DNA from: Diplolepis rosae
Taxonomy: Eukaryota; Arthropoda; Insecta; Hymenoptera; Diplolepididae
Assembly (NCBI GenBank): GCA_030998225.1
Contig: JAPYXD010000716.1
Coordinates: 2,480,001 to 2,544,000, forward strand
DNA: 64,000 nucleotides
Direction: 5' to 3'
Part shown: positions 23,820 through 34,737 of the stretch, piece after piece
How the letters are laid out: each line of letters starts with the position of its first letter
How positions within the stretch are numbered: position 1 is the stretch's first letter
Program-made: the position numbers and the translations under genes
Notes under the pieces: generated by a model
Told to the model about the DNA's origin: nothing
The model's database searches: none
What the model saw: only the letters and a program-made list of their open reading frames with translations

Positions 23820-24816
23820 GGGAAAAAGATGCACAATTGAATTCTCTACTTGAATCTATGTTTCAAAAATTGAAATTCGAAACATTTATTATGAGCATTC
23901 AAGGGTAAACAAGACGGAACGCTAAAATTGGAGCCCCTCAACTATTGATAGGTTTCATAAACGTAAGAAGAATTTGCAGAATCATTGGGAGTGACTCAAC
24001 AAGTCATTTCGAAACGCCTCTAAGCCATGGAAATTGTTCAGAAGCAATGAAATTGGGTTCCGTACGAATTGAAGCCAAGAGACGTTGAACAGCGTTTCTT
24101 TGCTTGTGAATAGCTGCTTTAAAAACAAAATCGGAAGGGATTTTTATATCGCATTGTAACCGGTGACGAGAAATGGGTCCACTAAGATAATTCCAAGCGC
24201 AGAAAATCATGGGGGATGCTCGGTCATTCCTTCACGTCGACGGCCAGACTGAATATTCACAGTGCCAAGGTAATGCTCTGCATTTGGTAGGACCAGCTCG
24301 GTGTGGTGTCTTATGAGCTGTTGAAACCGAGTGAAACCATCACAGGGGATCAATATCAAACGCAATTGACGCGTTTGAGTAAAGCATTAGAAAAGAAATG
24401 GCCACAGTACCAAGAGAGACACGACAAAGTTATCCTCCCGCATGACAATGCTCAGCCACATGTCGCAAGACCGGCAAAGACACACTTGGAAACGCTGAAA
24501 TGGGAGGTCTTACCCCACCCGCCGTACTCTCCAGACGTTGTTCTTTCTGAATACCATTTGTTTTGATCGATGGAACACCGCGTAGCCCATCATCATTTCA
24601 GCTCTTATGAAGAAATCAAAAAATGGATCTATTCATGGATCGCTTCAAAAGATGCATAGTTTTTTCGAGATGGTATCTAACAATTTTCAGAAAGATGGAA
24701 AAAATTAGTGGCTAGCGACGGACAGTACTTTGAATCATAAATAGGTAATCACTTTTTAAGAATGAAGCCTCGATTTGAGGAAAAAACGGCGGAAGCAAAG
24801 TTGTACACCTAATATA
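23820..24816 (+). pseudogene. mariner element with dead transposase, copy 2
   Basis: A second, more decayed mariner of a related subfamily follows in the same direction. Recognisable pieces are ESLGVTQQVISKRL, VTGDEKWVH, the best-preserved stretch from 24303 (VSYELLKPSETITGDQYQTQ) and HDNAQPHVARPAKTHL. Several stops and frameshifts interrupt it. At the third catalytic position the usual SDYHLF reads SEYHLF, an Asp to Glu change. The 3' end GCAAAGTTGTACACCTAA before TA at about 24817 matches the mariner terminal repeat of copy 1. The left end was not found. Confidence 0.85.
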
Positions 24817-24994
24817 TTTAAACGATAATTAAAAAGTAGTAAAATTTTATCTATATACCTCCATAAAAAAAGGCGTAAGCGAGGTCAAACCGCCAATCAA
24901 CTTTTATAAATAGTAATCATGATATACAGTGTGGCATTACCATACGCGTGTTCAACGGAGAACCCATAGTCAACTGCAAATTTGTTGAAGATAC

Positions 24995-25010
24995 TACCTA
25001 TATTTAAAAG
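24995..25010 (+). promoter_or_regulatory. Possible TATA box of protease-homologue gene A
   Basis: CCTATATTTAAAAG lies about 50 bases before the ATG of gene A. Its position relative to the short 5' UTR is reasonable, but no transcript start is known. Confidence 0.35.
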
Positions 25011-25054
25011 TGAAATAAAAACTGTGTGCATTGAGTTTAATTAAATTTCCAGGA

Positions 25055-28000
25055 ATGAAAATGTTCACTTTATCAGTAATTTTCGGTCTTGTAGCTGTCG
25101 TTTTCACTGAAGGTATTTAATACACATATAGTTACTCAGAGAAACTTTTTACGAGAACAAAGTGTGAAAAAACGCCAATTGTTTATCAAGTATAAGAGTC
25201 GGGTTTTACCGGCCACTCAGGCTTTTTTATCAATAACTCGGTTGATAGTAAGGAAAATATTAATAAATCAGGTTAGGTATAACGGCAGGACTTCTGTCAA
25301 CAACCTGCAAATAGATATAAAGGGTGATCCAATACGAGGTACTTTTTTCAAAAGGGAATCTTGGGCATCCCTAGCGAACCCGGTTGAGAGAACGGTCAGA
25401 GTATTCTCTGACCGTTCTCTGACCTCGCATTATTATGGCTGAGAACGATTAAAAAACATTTAAAACATTGCAATTATGATTCCGTGGCGAAATTTGGAAT
25501 AGAAGGTGTAGGAATAAATACAATAATTTTATTTTTCAGCGATAAAAACTAGAAAGACATCTTATACCTGTCATTGAAGGCAGTGCAGTGGTTCACCATT
25601 TGCGGTACGTCTCCACCAATAATAAACCTTCACCGTGGAGACATTCCGCCAATTGTGAACCACTGCACTGCCTTCAATGACAAGTTTACGATGTTTTTCT
25701 AATTTTTATCTCTGAAAAATAAAATTATTGTATTTATTCCTAAAACTGCTATTGCAAATTTGATCACAAAATCATAATTGCAATGTTTTAAATGTTTTTC
25801 ATCGTTCTTAGCCATAATAATACGAGGTCAAAGAATGGTCAGAGAACAGTCAGAGAACGGTCAGAGTATTCATTGACATTTCACCATGAATAGACTTACG
25901 CCTGAACAACGTTTACAAATTGCGGAAATTTATTTCCAAAATCAGTGTTCAGTAAAAAATGTTTTTCGTGCTCTTCGGCCATTTTATTTATCAATGAATT
26001 TTTGTTGCCAAAAATTCAAGATATTAGTGTAGCTGACTTGTGGTTTCAACAGAATGGTGCAACTTGCCACACAGCAGGCAAAACCATCGATTTATTGAAA
26101 GAAAATTTTCATGAACAAATCATCTCAAGAAATGGACCCGGATTTGGCCTCCAAGATCTTGTGATCTGACGCCGCTGGATTGCTTTTTCTGGGGATATTG
26201 AAATCAATTGTTTACGTTGATAAACCACAATCATTTGATGCATTGGAAGCGAAAATAACACGCGTTATTAATGGAATACCGGCTGATATGCTCGAGAGAG
26301 TCCTCGAAAATTGGATCTACAAAATGGACCACGTGAGAGCTAGTTGCGGACAACATTTAAACGAAATTATCTTCAAATATTAAATGTCATAAACCAAACT
26401 AACCTCTCAAATACAATTTTTGATAATTAAATTGATTTTTATGTGTTTTATTTTTAAAAAAACTTCCGGAAGCTCTTATTGGATCACCCTTTATAAGAAA
26501 TAAACATGTTATAGAAGAAAATAGAGCACTGGATTACTTTTATATTTCATTTTCAACATTCAACAAAAGTCAACCATCATATTTACATCCCACCTTACAT
26601 GATAACGAAGCTCTATAACTAATATTTTTATAAAATCGTTCTGAAGCTACACTCTATATATTAAAAACACTTATTCTGTCTTAAAGAAAATTTTTTAACA
26701 CACTGTCAGAAATGTTTGGAAATTCACCAAATATTTATGTTATAAAGGTTACATAAAAATTGACGATATTTATGATTTTTGAGTCAAGATATCTTAAAAT
26801 TGCGAAAATTGTACTGAATTTTCTGAAATTATCCTTAATATAACGAAACTCAACTGAATTTTCATAAAATTTATCTTGAAAATACCAAACTGTAACAGAA
26901 TTTTCATAAAATTCATCCCAAAATTACGAAACTGTAACAAAATTTGCAGTTACATGTAACTGCATAAAACTTCAGTTAACCAAAACGTAAAATTATTCCT
27001 GTTACGAATTTCAGATTTTCCAGAAACAAGTATCAGAATATTCAACACTTCGTAACTGAAAGTTAAGAAATTGTTTCTTAAATTTACGAAAAAGTAACTG
27101 CATTTTCTGAAACTCTACCTTAATTTTATGAAATAGTAACTGAATAAAACTTTAGTCGCGAGTGTCAGGAAAATATAGGGTAGAAATTTCTACACTGAGA
27201 AAACAGTTTTGTCAAATCAACAAAAATATTTTGTTAGTATTTAGCTAACAAAATTCTTTTGTTGTGCCAACAAAACATTTTGCTATGTCAAGCAAATTCT
27301 GTTACTCAAACAAAATGTTTTGTTGTGACAACAAAAAAAGTTTTGTTGGATAAATTTTTTTCTCAGTGTAACAGTGAACTTAAAAAAAAATAAATATCAT
27401 ACGTTAAGTATTTCCGAAAATTTGTCTATAGCAATGAATTTTTTTGATTGAAATGTTGGGACATGATAAAAGACATATTAACGAATGGCTCCAAGCTTTA
27501 TTAGTTTCGAAACTTTAAAAAGATGCTTAATATTGGGGCAAACTGGAATTTTTCATCACGTTATCCACATTTAAATCCACTCTTATGGTAATTTATATTT
27601 CGAAAGATTATATTATTCTTTGTTATATCCTTATTTTAAGTATCATAGATTTATAGTAGTCATCATGCATAAACACATGGTACAGAAATAAATAAAGTTA
27701 GAAACACAATGACATGTTGATCTTTTAATCACAAAATATCCAAGTCTCCTCTAACACACGTCCCCGTAAATTTCCAATCTTCGTCATATCTCAGAATTAT
27801 GCTTTTTTCGAAAATACAATTTAATTCTCAATTAATTTTATTTCCTAGAACAGTATCCGCTTTCCACGAATATATATGATGATATCTTAGTTTATATCTA
27901 TGAGAAAGATGATCATATTGGTAATGGGGCACAAATTACTGAAAAGCATGCCATAACTGCCGATAAGGTTTGGAAAAATGTCACTCACACTGACTCAGAC

Positions 28001-29556
28001 ATAACTATTTCTGTTGGACTAAGAGAAGTTTGTATGGGTATCAGACACCAAATTAAATTCGTCGCATTACAAAATCAAAGTAGATCAGAACCTATTTATT
28101 TTAATATTGCACTCATAACTGTACGTACTTTAATGTGAAATTTAATGCTTTTTTAAGTTGTATCTTACTTCTTATAAGAAAACTTTTAAAAGTAATTAAA
28201 TATCTTGAACTAGAAATATCTAATTTGTTTCAGCTGAAAACTTCAACTACTAAAGAGAGAAAATTTTATACGTCGGGCTTGTCTATAAACGAAATCTACA
28301 CACCTGAAAAAATGGTCAAAATAATCGGATATGGATCATTAAAAGGTTAAAACATTAAGAAAAAAAAATAATTCATTTTTTACTGCAATATGAACATTTT
28401 CTTAAAACAGTAAATTATATTTACTAATTAATTAGTTGAGTTTAAAATTTTTGTCACCGCCTACATTATCGGAGGATCACTAGTCGCGAATCAGATAGAA
28501 TACGATTCGACAGGTGTCCTCGTAAACAATTTCAAACTCTTATATCGCAAATAATGCAAATAAATTTAAATATTCGCAGGATTTCTTCCAAGGGAAAAAG
28601 AGTTCATTGTTGATAGCGCCAATAAAGGCTATTCGACATTCTTCGTTCATTCTTTGACGAAGATAACACCTGATGATGTAAGTATATTAAGGGGGAAATC
28701 TCGTGTTTATTAAGGTACTCTTGAAGCATAAAAAAAAATTTCTTTCAGCTTGACACATCAATAATATTTTTATTTATAAGGGCGGATATCCGACATGTCC
28801 AGATTCGATACGTCAATTTTCCCGATTTCTAGCTCCTCACACAGGCGTGGGAAACAAGAAAATCAAAAAGTTTTTAAAAGTTTAGATCCTTAGTTAGTCA
28901 GTAAACCAAACTTTCGAAAAATATTAATATTTCACAAAATGGCGGCCATTTGAAAAAAAATACGATTTTTACCCAAAAATTTGCCTGAATTTGTTTTAAA
29001 AAAATTGTTGAGACAAATTTTTTTTAAATTTGGAGTGGTTCACCAACAAATGATACATTTTAACAATCTGTATACGTGAGTTCAAATCAATCGATCAAAT
29101 AATTTTTGAGCTATGAATCGGGCAATTTTGAAAAATGTGAAACTGAGAAAAACACGTTTAAAGATTTACATAGTGAAAATTGTTGGAAAAAAGTAAGTTC
29201 TTGATATTTTGCGAGTTTCAATGGTTACTCGACCATTCCAGGAGCATACATTAAGCCAAGAAAAATCGATTTCTTGGATTCTCTACACGGGATTCCCCCT
29301 TAAATATTCCTATAAATATGTATGATTCTAAAATGATTATCATACAGTGATATGAAAAATCAAATACACATATTCGATATTTCAGATGAAATGTTTCTTC
29401 AGTAGTCCTGTAATTCACGGATATAAGCTTATAGGAATCGTAACAGAAAAAATGCATGATAACTGGCTTTGTGTTACAAAAATATCATATGCTTTACCGT
29501 TCATCGAGGAAGTACTAAAATTATCAGGTAATTCTTTAGGCATCGATATACCTTAA
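25055..29556 (+). CDS. Secreted trypsin-fold serine protease homologue A (catalytically dead)
   Basis: Five exons: 25055-25112, 27849-28120, 28234-28345, 28580-28677 and 29386-29556, giving 236 residues with consistent phases (1,0,1,0). Exon 1 is a 19-residue signal peptide (MKMFTLSVIFGLVAVVFTE). GNGAQITEKHAITADKV aligns with the CGGSLIS...LTAAHC segment of S1 proteases; the catalytic His and both flanking Cys are gone. YFNIALIT replaces the DIAL motif (Asp to Asn). CFFSSPVIHGYKLIGIVTE replaces GDSGGPL...GIVS (Ser to Phe). NWLCVTKISYALPFIEEVL matches the C-terminal helix. It is therefore a secreted pseudoprotease of unknown role. Intron 1 (2.7 kb) holds a deleted mariner, a foldback element and a small MITE. 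Gene B is the closest paralogue, with the same intron positions. The fold is inferred from motif order only. Confidence 0.8.
25320..26491 (+). pseudogene. Internally deleted mariner-like element in gene A intron 1
   Basis: Terminal repeats AAGGGTGATCCAATA (25320) and TATTGGATCACCCTT (ending 26491) are flanked by TA. The transposase starts MNRLTPEQRLQIAEIYFQNQ at 25887. After about 32 residues it jumps to a C-terminal part (DISVADLWFQQNGATCHTA, then WPPRSCDLTPLD in another frame), so the middle, with the first catalytic Asp, is deleted. The C-terminus is well kept (ADMLERVLENW ... GQHLNEIIFKY). Several frameshifts are present. A foldback element sits in its 5' untranslated part. Confidence 0.85.
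25369..25870. mobile_element. Palindromic foldback element, copy 3, right end truncated
   Basis: Starts CCCTAGCGAACCCGGTTGAG and contains the central CTCCACCAATA...GGTGGAGACATTCC hairpin. It stops at GGTCAGAGTATT, about 45 bases short of the right terminus seen at 21904-22451. It interrupts the 5' part of a mariner copy. Confidence 0.8.
27193..27368. mobile_element. 176-bp TA-flanked MITE with CACTGAGAAAA ends
   Basis: CACTGAGAAAACAG at the left and TTTTTCTCAGTG at the right are inverse copies, each next to TA. The interior is made of AACAAAA-type repeats in both directions. TA duplication suggests mobilisation by a Tc1/mariner transposase. It lies in gene A intron 1. A larger element with related ends is at 37248-38252. 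Confidence 0.75.
28434..28470. repeat. Single terminal repeat of the 19528-type element
   Basis: AGTTGAGTTTAAAATTTTTG followed by CACCGCCTACATTAT matches the terminal repeat of 19528-20630. No partner is seen nearby. It lies in gene A intron 3. Confidence 0.6.
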
Positions 29557-30741
29557 GTGATGCAAAAATTTCTGATAAATATTGGACATGTAATATATTC
29601 TTCTTTTGAAATAAATCCTTAAAATTTAATAAAATTATTCGAGAACGTTTTTTATTTCACTAAATAATAATAAGTTATTATCCCTTTTTTTTGCAGCTGT
29701 TCGGACATACAAGTTCATTTTCCAAGAGTTAACTCTCTGAAACTGAATTAGTCAATATCAACTAATTCAGAGTGAAATTCACTAATGAATTAGCGTGAAT
29801 TCGTTCACTCTGAATTAGTAAGTAATTCTCTCTAAAAATTAGTCATAGTCTTTTTAATTAATTAATTGTTACTAAAAATGAATACATTTTTCTTTAATTG
29901 GTGAGTGGACGAATTCGCACTAATTCAGAATTTGGAGAAAATACATATTTTGTATAAAAAATGAAATTTTTGAATTCTAATCGTATTTTTGGAATTGAAA
30001 CGAAAAATATATGTTTTATCAGAAACTGTGTGAGACAAAAATTGTAGATCTTTATAAAACCAACAACCTTGCATTCTTACGTTTTTTCGTATTTCACATA
30101 TTATTGTTTAAAAAAATTGAATTTTGGGTTTTCAATAGTATTTTTATAAATTAAAAAGAAAAATATACATCTTATGGAAAAATGTTGCAATTAAAATTTG
30201 TAGATCTTAAAGTAGAAAATAATTTTGTATGAGAACTTTTTTTCTTATCTCGTATAATTTAAGTGGAAAATGGAGTTTTGTTATTGACTTTATTCAAGTT
30301 TTAACATGCTGAAACATTTCTAATATTTTGTAGAGATTTATGAGCACTATCAAAAACCAGTATTAGAATTTTTGATTTTTTCAAAAACACAAATAATGGT
30401 ATAGTCTCCTCAATTTTGGTTGGACTTGGCTGGTTAACGAACTTGTCCTTACTTTTTCGGCTCCGATAAAGTGTGCCCAAGCTCAATTCAATCTGATAAT
30501 TCTACCGAGAGTTATCGAGTATACGACCTACTGCAGACAGACACACAGACAGACAGACACTTTCATAAAAACCACTTTTTCTGACTCAGGGGTTCACAAA
30601 ACGTAAATATTTGATGAGAATTTCGAAAGTCATTTTAATAGGCGCATGTGCAGTTCAATTTTTACATTATGCTCCTCTGTATCGTAATACACAACATAAC
30701 GCTACTCTCAACGGTCGCAAAAAACGCGTAAATGCGCCGGA
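29557..30741. other. Spacer with palindromic GAATTAGT repeats and an old repeat tail
   Basis: Between 29738 and 29935 the words GAATTAGT and ACTAATTC recur in both directions, suggesting a decayed palindromic MITE. Near 30525-30640 a CAGACAGACACACAGACAGA run is followed by TTTCTGACTCAGGGGTTCAC, which looks like the tail of an interspersed repeat I cannot classify. No gene is seen. Confidence 0.4.
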
Positions 30742-31340
30742 GTCACATAATAGTATATTACGTGCCTAGGCGCACAATGAGGGTTATTGCGCGATGAGCG
30801 ACAATGCTCGCAGGAGATCGAAGCCAAGGCGTAGTCGAGGTGTAGCCGATGCGTAGTCGAGACGTAGCCGAGACGTAGCTGAGGCAAAGCCGAGACGCAT
30901 CCGAGGCGCGATCAGTCCTGCGAGCATTGTCGCGAGTCTCGTAATTTCCCGAATTGTCTGCATTGGCACGTATTCTATTTTATGTGACTTCGGTGCGTAT
31001 ACGGGTTTTCATGCGTACAATCGAATCTAATGTAGTATTCATCATGATTCTCGTCCATTGCACTTGATATTTCGCGACTGGTTTCGACCATTTTGATTTT
31101 ATCGATCTTGTGTAGTAGTAATGGATTTTAAAAGACGCATGCGCAGCTCAAATGTACAAGGCTTTGCCAGTAAGGTGCTAACGCTGTACGAAGAAGAAGA
31201 AGATCAAGAAGAAGATTGTGCTCCGTTCAATTTTTACATTTCATTCCTCTGCAGCGCAATATACTACATTGCGCTACTGTTAACTGTAGCGAAAAAACGA
31301 CTTTGCGCGCCGGTGGCACATAAAAATATATTTAATCGAT
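30742..31340. repeat. GC-rich interspersed repeat with tandem units, copy 2, plus shared tail
   Basis: Copy of the repeat at 19692-19920, with the same CGTAGYCGAGRC units, CTGCGAGCATTGTCGCGAGT and GTGCATTGGCAC-like right side. The following tail (GACCATTTTGATTTTATCG, GCATGCGCAG, CATTCCTCTG, GGCACATAAA) also parallels 20030-20310. The two are members of one longer element. Confidence 0.7.
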
Positions 31341-33228
31341 AAAGCGAAAACAAAAAAACGCATGTTCTTTATGGCTTTATGGTTATGCTGACTAAAAGGT
31401 CACAACTATATATTTTTAGTAAGCAGTACCAAAAATTTTGTAAAACTTACCAGTGCAGTGCTCAAAAGTCCATGAAATTAAGTATGCTACTAATTTTTTT
31501 TGTAAAATTGATCAAATTCATTTAGTTTGAGAAATGTAAATACAATATTTTTTTTCCATATGTAATATTTCGTGTGTAAACATGACTTGCAATTCTTTGG
31601 TAATAGTAAACTTCATGAAATGATTGTTAACATCCCTACTTTCCCCTTGGTTGCCAGACGCTTTAGTCAGTCATGGTTCAGTAAGTGGGGGGGGGGGGGG
31701 GAGAATCGACGACGAATATATGTGTATAATTTATGAGATTTACTTTGGAAAAATAGATATTCACAGTGGGTCCACTCATATAGGAGAAAAGGGGAACGAA
31801 TTATAATGTTTGCTATCAACAAGTGGTAGCGCTATTGTCGCTACCGATGTTATTTTTAAACTGTTGTAACCATAGCAACCATATCATTGCCAGTTGAAAT
31901 AATACAGCCGATGCTCATTTTGCTCAACTACCGTTCGAAGCGCCCTAAGCGTCTGTGATATATTTATACATTTCAGGTTAACCCACTGACGCATTGTGAT
32001 GCCCTGTCGTCGACAACGTTTTACTCAACTCCTTACTATTTCCTATGTAACGCTTATCGATATTCACTTTGGGTGAATTAGATATTTATCAAATTCATTT
32101 TACCCGACTAGGATTGAATAAATGTTCAAATGTCCTTAAGTCCCAAGTCTAATCGACAGAGTTGAGTAAAATTACTTCAACTATTTTTCTCCGTTTAATA
32201 GTACAGTATTTAACTTTTCATCGTGATTCATACTTAAAAATTCTTGATGTATTTTTATTCTTTCACAAATTAATTTCAATTTTAAATCATTTAAATTTAT
32301 GAAATGGATTTCATATAATATATTTCAAAATTTTCCGCTCATTAGAATACATCGGGTTGGGGGGACGGGGGTTTCGTTTGCATTGCTACCAGTTCTTGCT
32401 ATCAAAACTTGGCGGCGCTGATTCTCATTTACACTTCTTTAAGTACCCTCCTAAAATACATGGTAGTGGCCGCACTGTGTAGATATTATAAAATTTACAA
32501 AAGGGAAATACAATAGAATGTTAAATCTGTGTGTGTGTGTGTGTGTGAATGAATATAATACAATAGATCGTATGCCGGTGTCAATGTGTGAATTTGCTGT
32601 GTATGTATGTGTGTGTCGAAGTACGTGCGCGGGCACAGGCGTATCAGGTCAGGTTATGGACCGGTTTGTGTCATTAATAAATTATCTCTGTAAATCAAAC
32701 ACATAAAGATCGTTGGATTAATAAATCGGCGGTTTACAATTGGCACCTGACGCTGGGAAACCATGACTAAAACTTTCTCTCAGTATGTATTTAAAGGGCA
32801 AAGAACATAGTTCACAAAGCGCGAGATCCACATATTTAGGAACGCGATAACCGAGACACGCGCCCCAGGCGCGCTCAAATTCTTATTTTTGTTTCAAGTG
32901 ACTCTAATGGATATAAAGTAAAAAATCGAACGCGAATGTTATGATGAGAATGCGTTCCACAAGGTCGATAGAGCCTTAGTAAATTAATAACTTTTTCCAT
33001 TCAAAATCATAAACAAATTTAGTAACCTTGGGAAAATTTAATTCGAAAGTACAATATGATAAATTGACTTGAGTTGTAGTATTAAATTACAAGAACTATA
33101 GTAAAGTTGAATGTATTCGAAAAATGTAAGAGCAAGAGCGAGATCCAAACAGAGCGGAGCGCGACGATCGAATTGCGCGCCCCATAGGCGCGCTCAAATT
33201 TGCAAGCGATCGCGCGATGAGAATTTGC
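31341..33228. other. Spacer with G-run and GT microsatellite
   Basis: Contains a G homopolymer at 31687-31700 and a (GT)n tract at about 32529-32546. The sequence CGCGCCCCATAGGCGCGCTCAAATTT near 32860-32880 and 33175-33200 occurs twice, so a short dispersed repeat is present. No gene was recognised. Confidence 0.45.
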
Positions 33229-33406
33229 CTGCAAAGCAGTGATCCCAGAACGTGGGAGCTGGCGGCCCCCACCATAGATACCTCGAGATCGTTGTGTCTT
33301 CCTCATTCAACCAACCTATGGCAGTCGAGCGAGGAAGAAACCATGAGCTGGTGGGGTCTATGGTGGGGGCCGCCAGCTCCCACGTTCTGGGATCACTGCT
33401 GCAAAG
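33229..33406. mobile_element. 162-bp hAT MITE with perfect 8-bp target duplication
   Basis: The element proper is 33237-33398. It starts CAGTGATCCCAGAACGTGGG and ends in the inverse, ...GGGATCACTG. It is bracketed by identical CTGCAAAG at 33229-33236 and 33399-33406. This is the cleanest copy of the family in the inverted repeat at 16093 and 16922. Confidence 0.92.
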
Positions 33407-33571
33407 CGAGCAGATTCTTTTCTGTTCAAAACAACAATATACTTCACCTTATCTGTAACTTAGTTTCGTAATTTACATTTATCATTTCTATGTGCTTGTT
33501 TGATTTTGTCAGAGGATTAAAAATAATCTCCAATAACTGTTCTACAAAAGAAAATTATACTATATAGTATA

Positions 33572-34600
33572 CAGGGTGAGGCACATAAAGTATTTTTTTT
33601 TAAGGTCGCTTGACTGGGCAAGTTTACGCAAACTTTATGCAAAACGAACTGCAATGAGCTCGAAGCATCTATGGTGGGGGCCGTTTACGTCCACGTTCTG
33701 CGAACACTGCGCCTGACGACATGAAAGAAAGAATACACCGAGCATGTACCGAAATTATACCACAAATGTTGGCTGAAGTTAGACGGTCTTTTCATCAGCG
33801 AATTAACAAGTGCTTACAAGTCGAGGGTTGTTAAGTCACTTCGAGCATCTTCTGTAGGTAGACACAAACCAAGGTTAGTAGATCCTTTGAAAGTGATTAT
33901 TCCGATATGTTTCGATTTTTCGACTATTTTCATACTTTGCGTGACTAGAATGACCTTGTGATGTAGGTCGCTGAATTCGTCTTAACCCCCCGTTATCAAA
34001 CTTAAAAATTGTCACACGGTTACCAAACCCTAGAGGATTTCCCTCTGCATGTTAGAACATCTGCAGTGTTGCCAAATGTTGCGAATACTTGGTTGAACAT
34101 GTAACATCAAAATATGGCAACACCGCACTCAAGAACTCAAGCTATTTCCATTGCACGAAAGCCAAACTATGGAGGGATTCCCTCAGAATTCACGTCACCT
34201 TTGGTTTATAAAAGTGATCATTGAATGAGTATTCTACTTGGACATTTTTTATTGCTACAAAAAGCTTCGGGAATAATTCGTGGAAAGGTATTAAACGGAC
34301 CGGACTGTGTGAAGCGTAAATTAGAAGTTATTTCGAAAAAACTGACCCCACTGAGGGAATCCCTCATATGTTTGGTAACGGAGGGTTAAAATCGGTAATA
34401 ATGTCATAAAAAAAATACACGTTTCCGTTTAAAAAAGTGGAGTTGACCTTGACGTAGCTTTAGCGCCTCCACCGATAAAAAAATAGGATGGTCCAGTATG
34501 ACGGCCTTCTCGAACACTGAAACTTTTGTCTCAAATATTTTTGGACATGATCAATAGTTTCAATGCTATCGCTCTATAACACTTTATGTACCTCACCCTG
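33572..34600 (+). mobile_element. Tc1/mariner-type element with transposase relic
   Basis: CAGGGTGAGGCACATAAAGT at 33572 is mirrored by ACTTTATGTACCTCACCCTG ending at 34600, with TA on both sides. Length is 1,029 bp. Near 33713-33832 one frame reads DDMKERIHRACTEIIPQMLA followed by EVRRSFHQRINKCLQVEGC, which resembles the C-terminus of Tc1/mariner transposases. The catalytic part is absent. A decayed half of the hAT MITE (ATCTATGGTGGGGGCCG, CACGTTCTG) lies at about 33667-33712. Confidence 0.75.
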
Positions 34601-34671
34601 TATATTGCTTCAAATCTGTTTCTAAAAATGACGCAATATGTGTAGCTAAGTGTGGGATTTCCATGTCTACC

Positions 34672-34686
34672 TATGTATATATAAAT
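34672..34686 (+). promoter_or_regulatory. Possible TATA box of protease-homologue gene B
   Basis: TATGTATATATAAATATAAAA lies about 55-65 bases before the gene B ATG, a sensible distance for a TATA box with a short 5' UTR. Confidence 0.4.
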
Positions 34687-34737
34687 ATAAAATAGGAATT
34701 TAAATTTATAATGTTGAATCTTTTCAAGTTGATAAAA

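Noticed and set aside
32450..32640. ORFs on both strands near the GT microsatellite
   Set aside because: Products are low-complexity (HTHTHT / VCVCVC) translations of the dinucleotide repeat.
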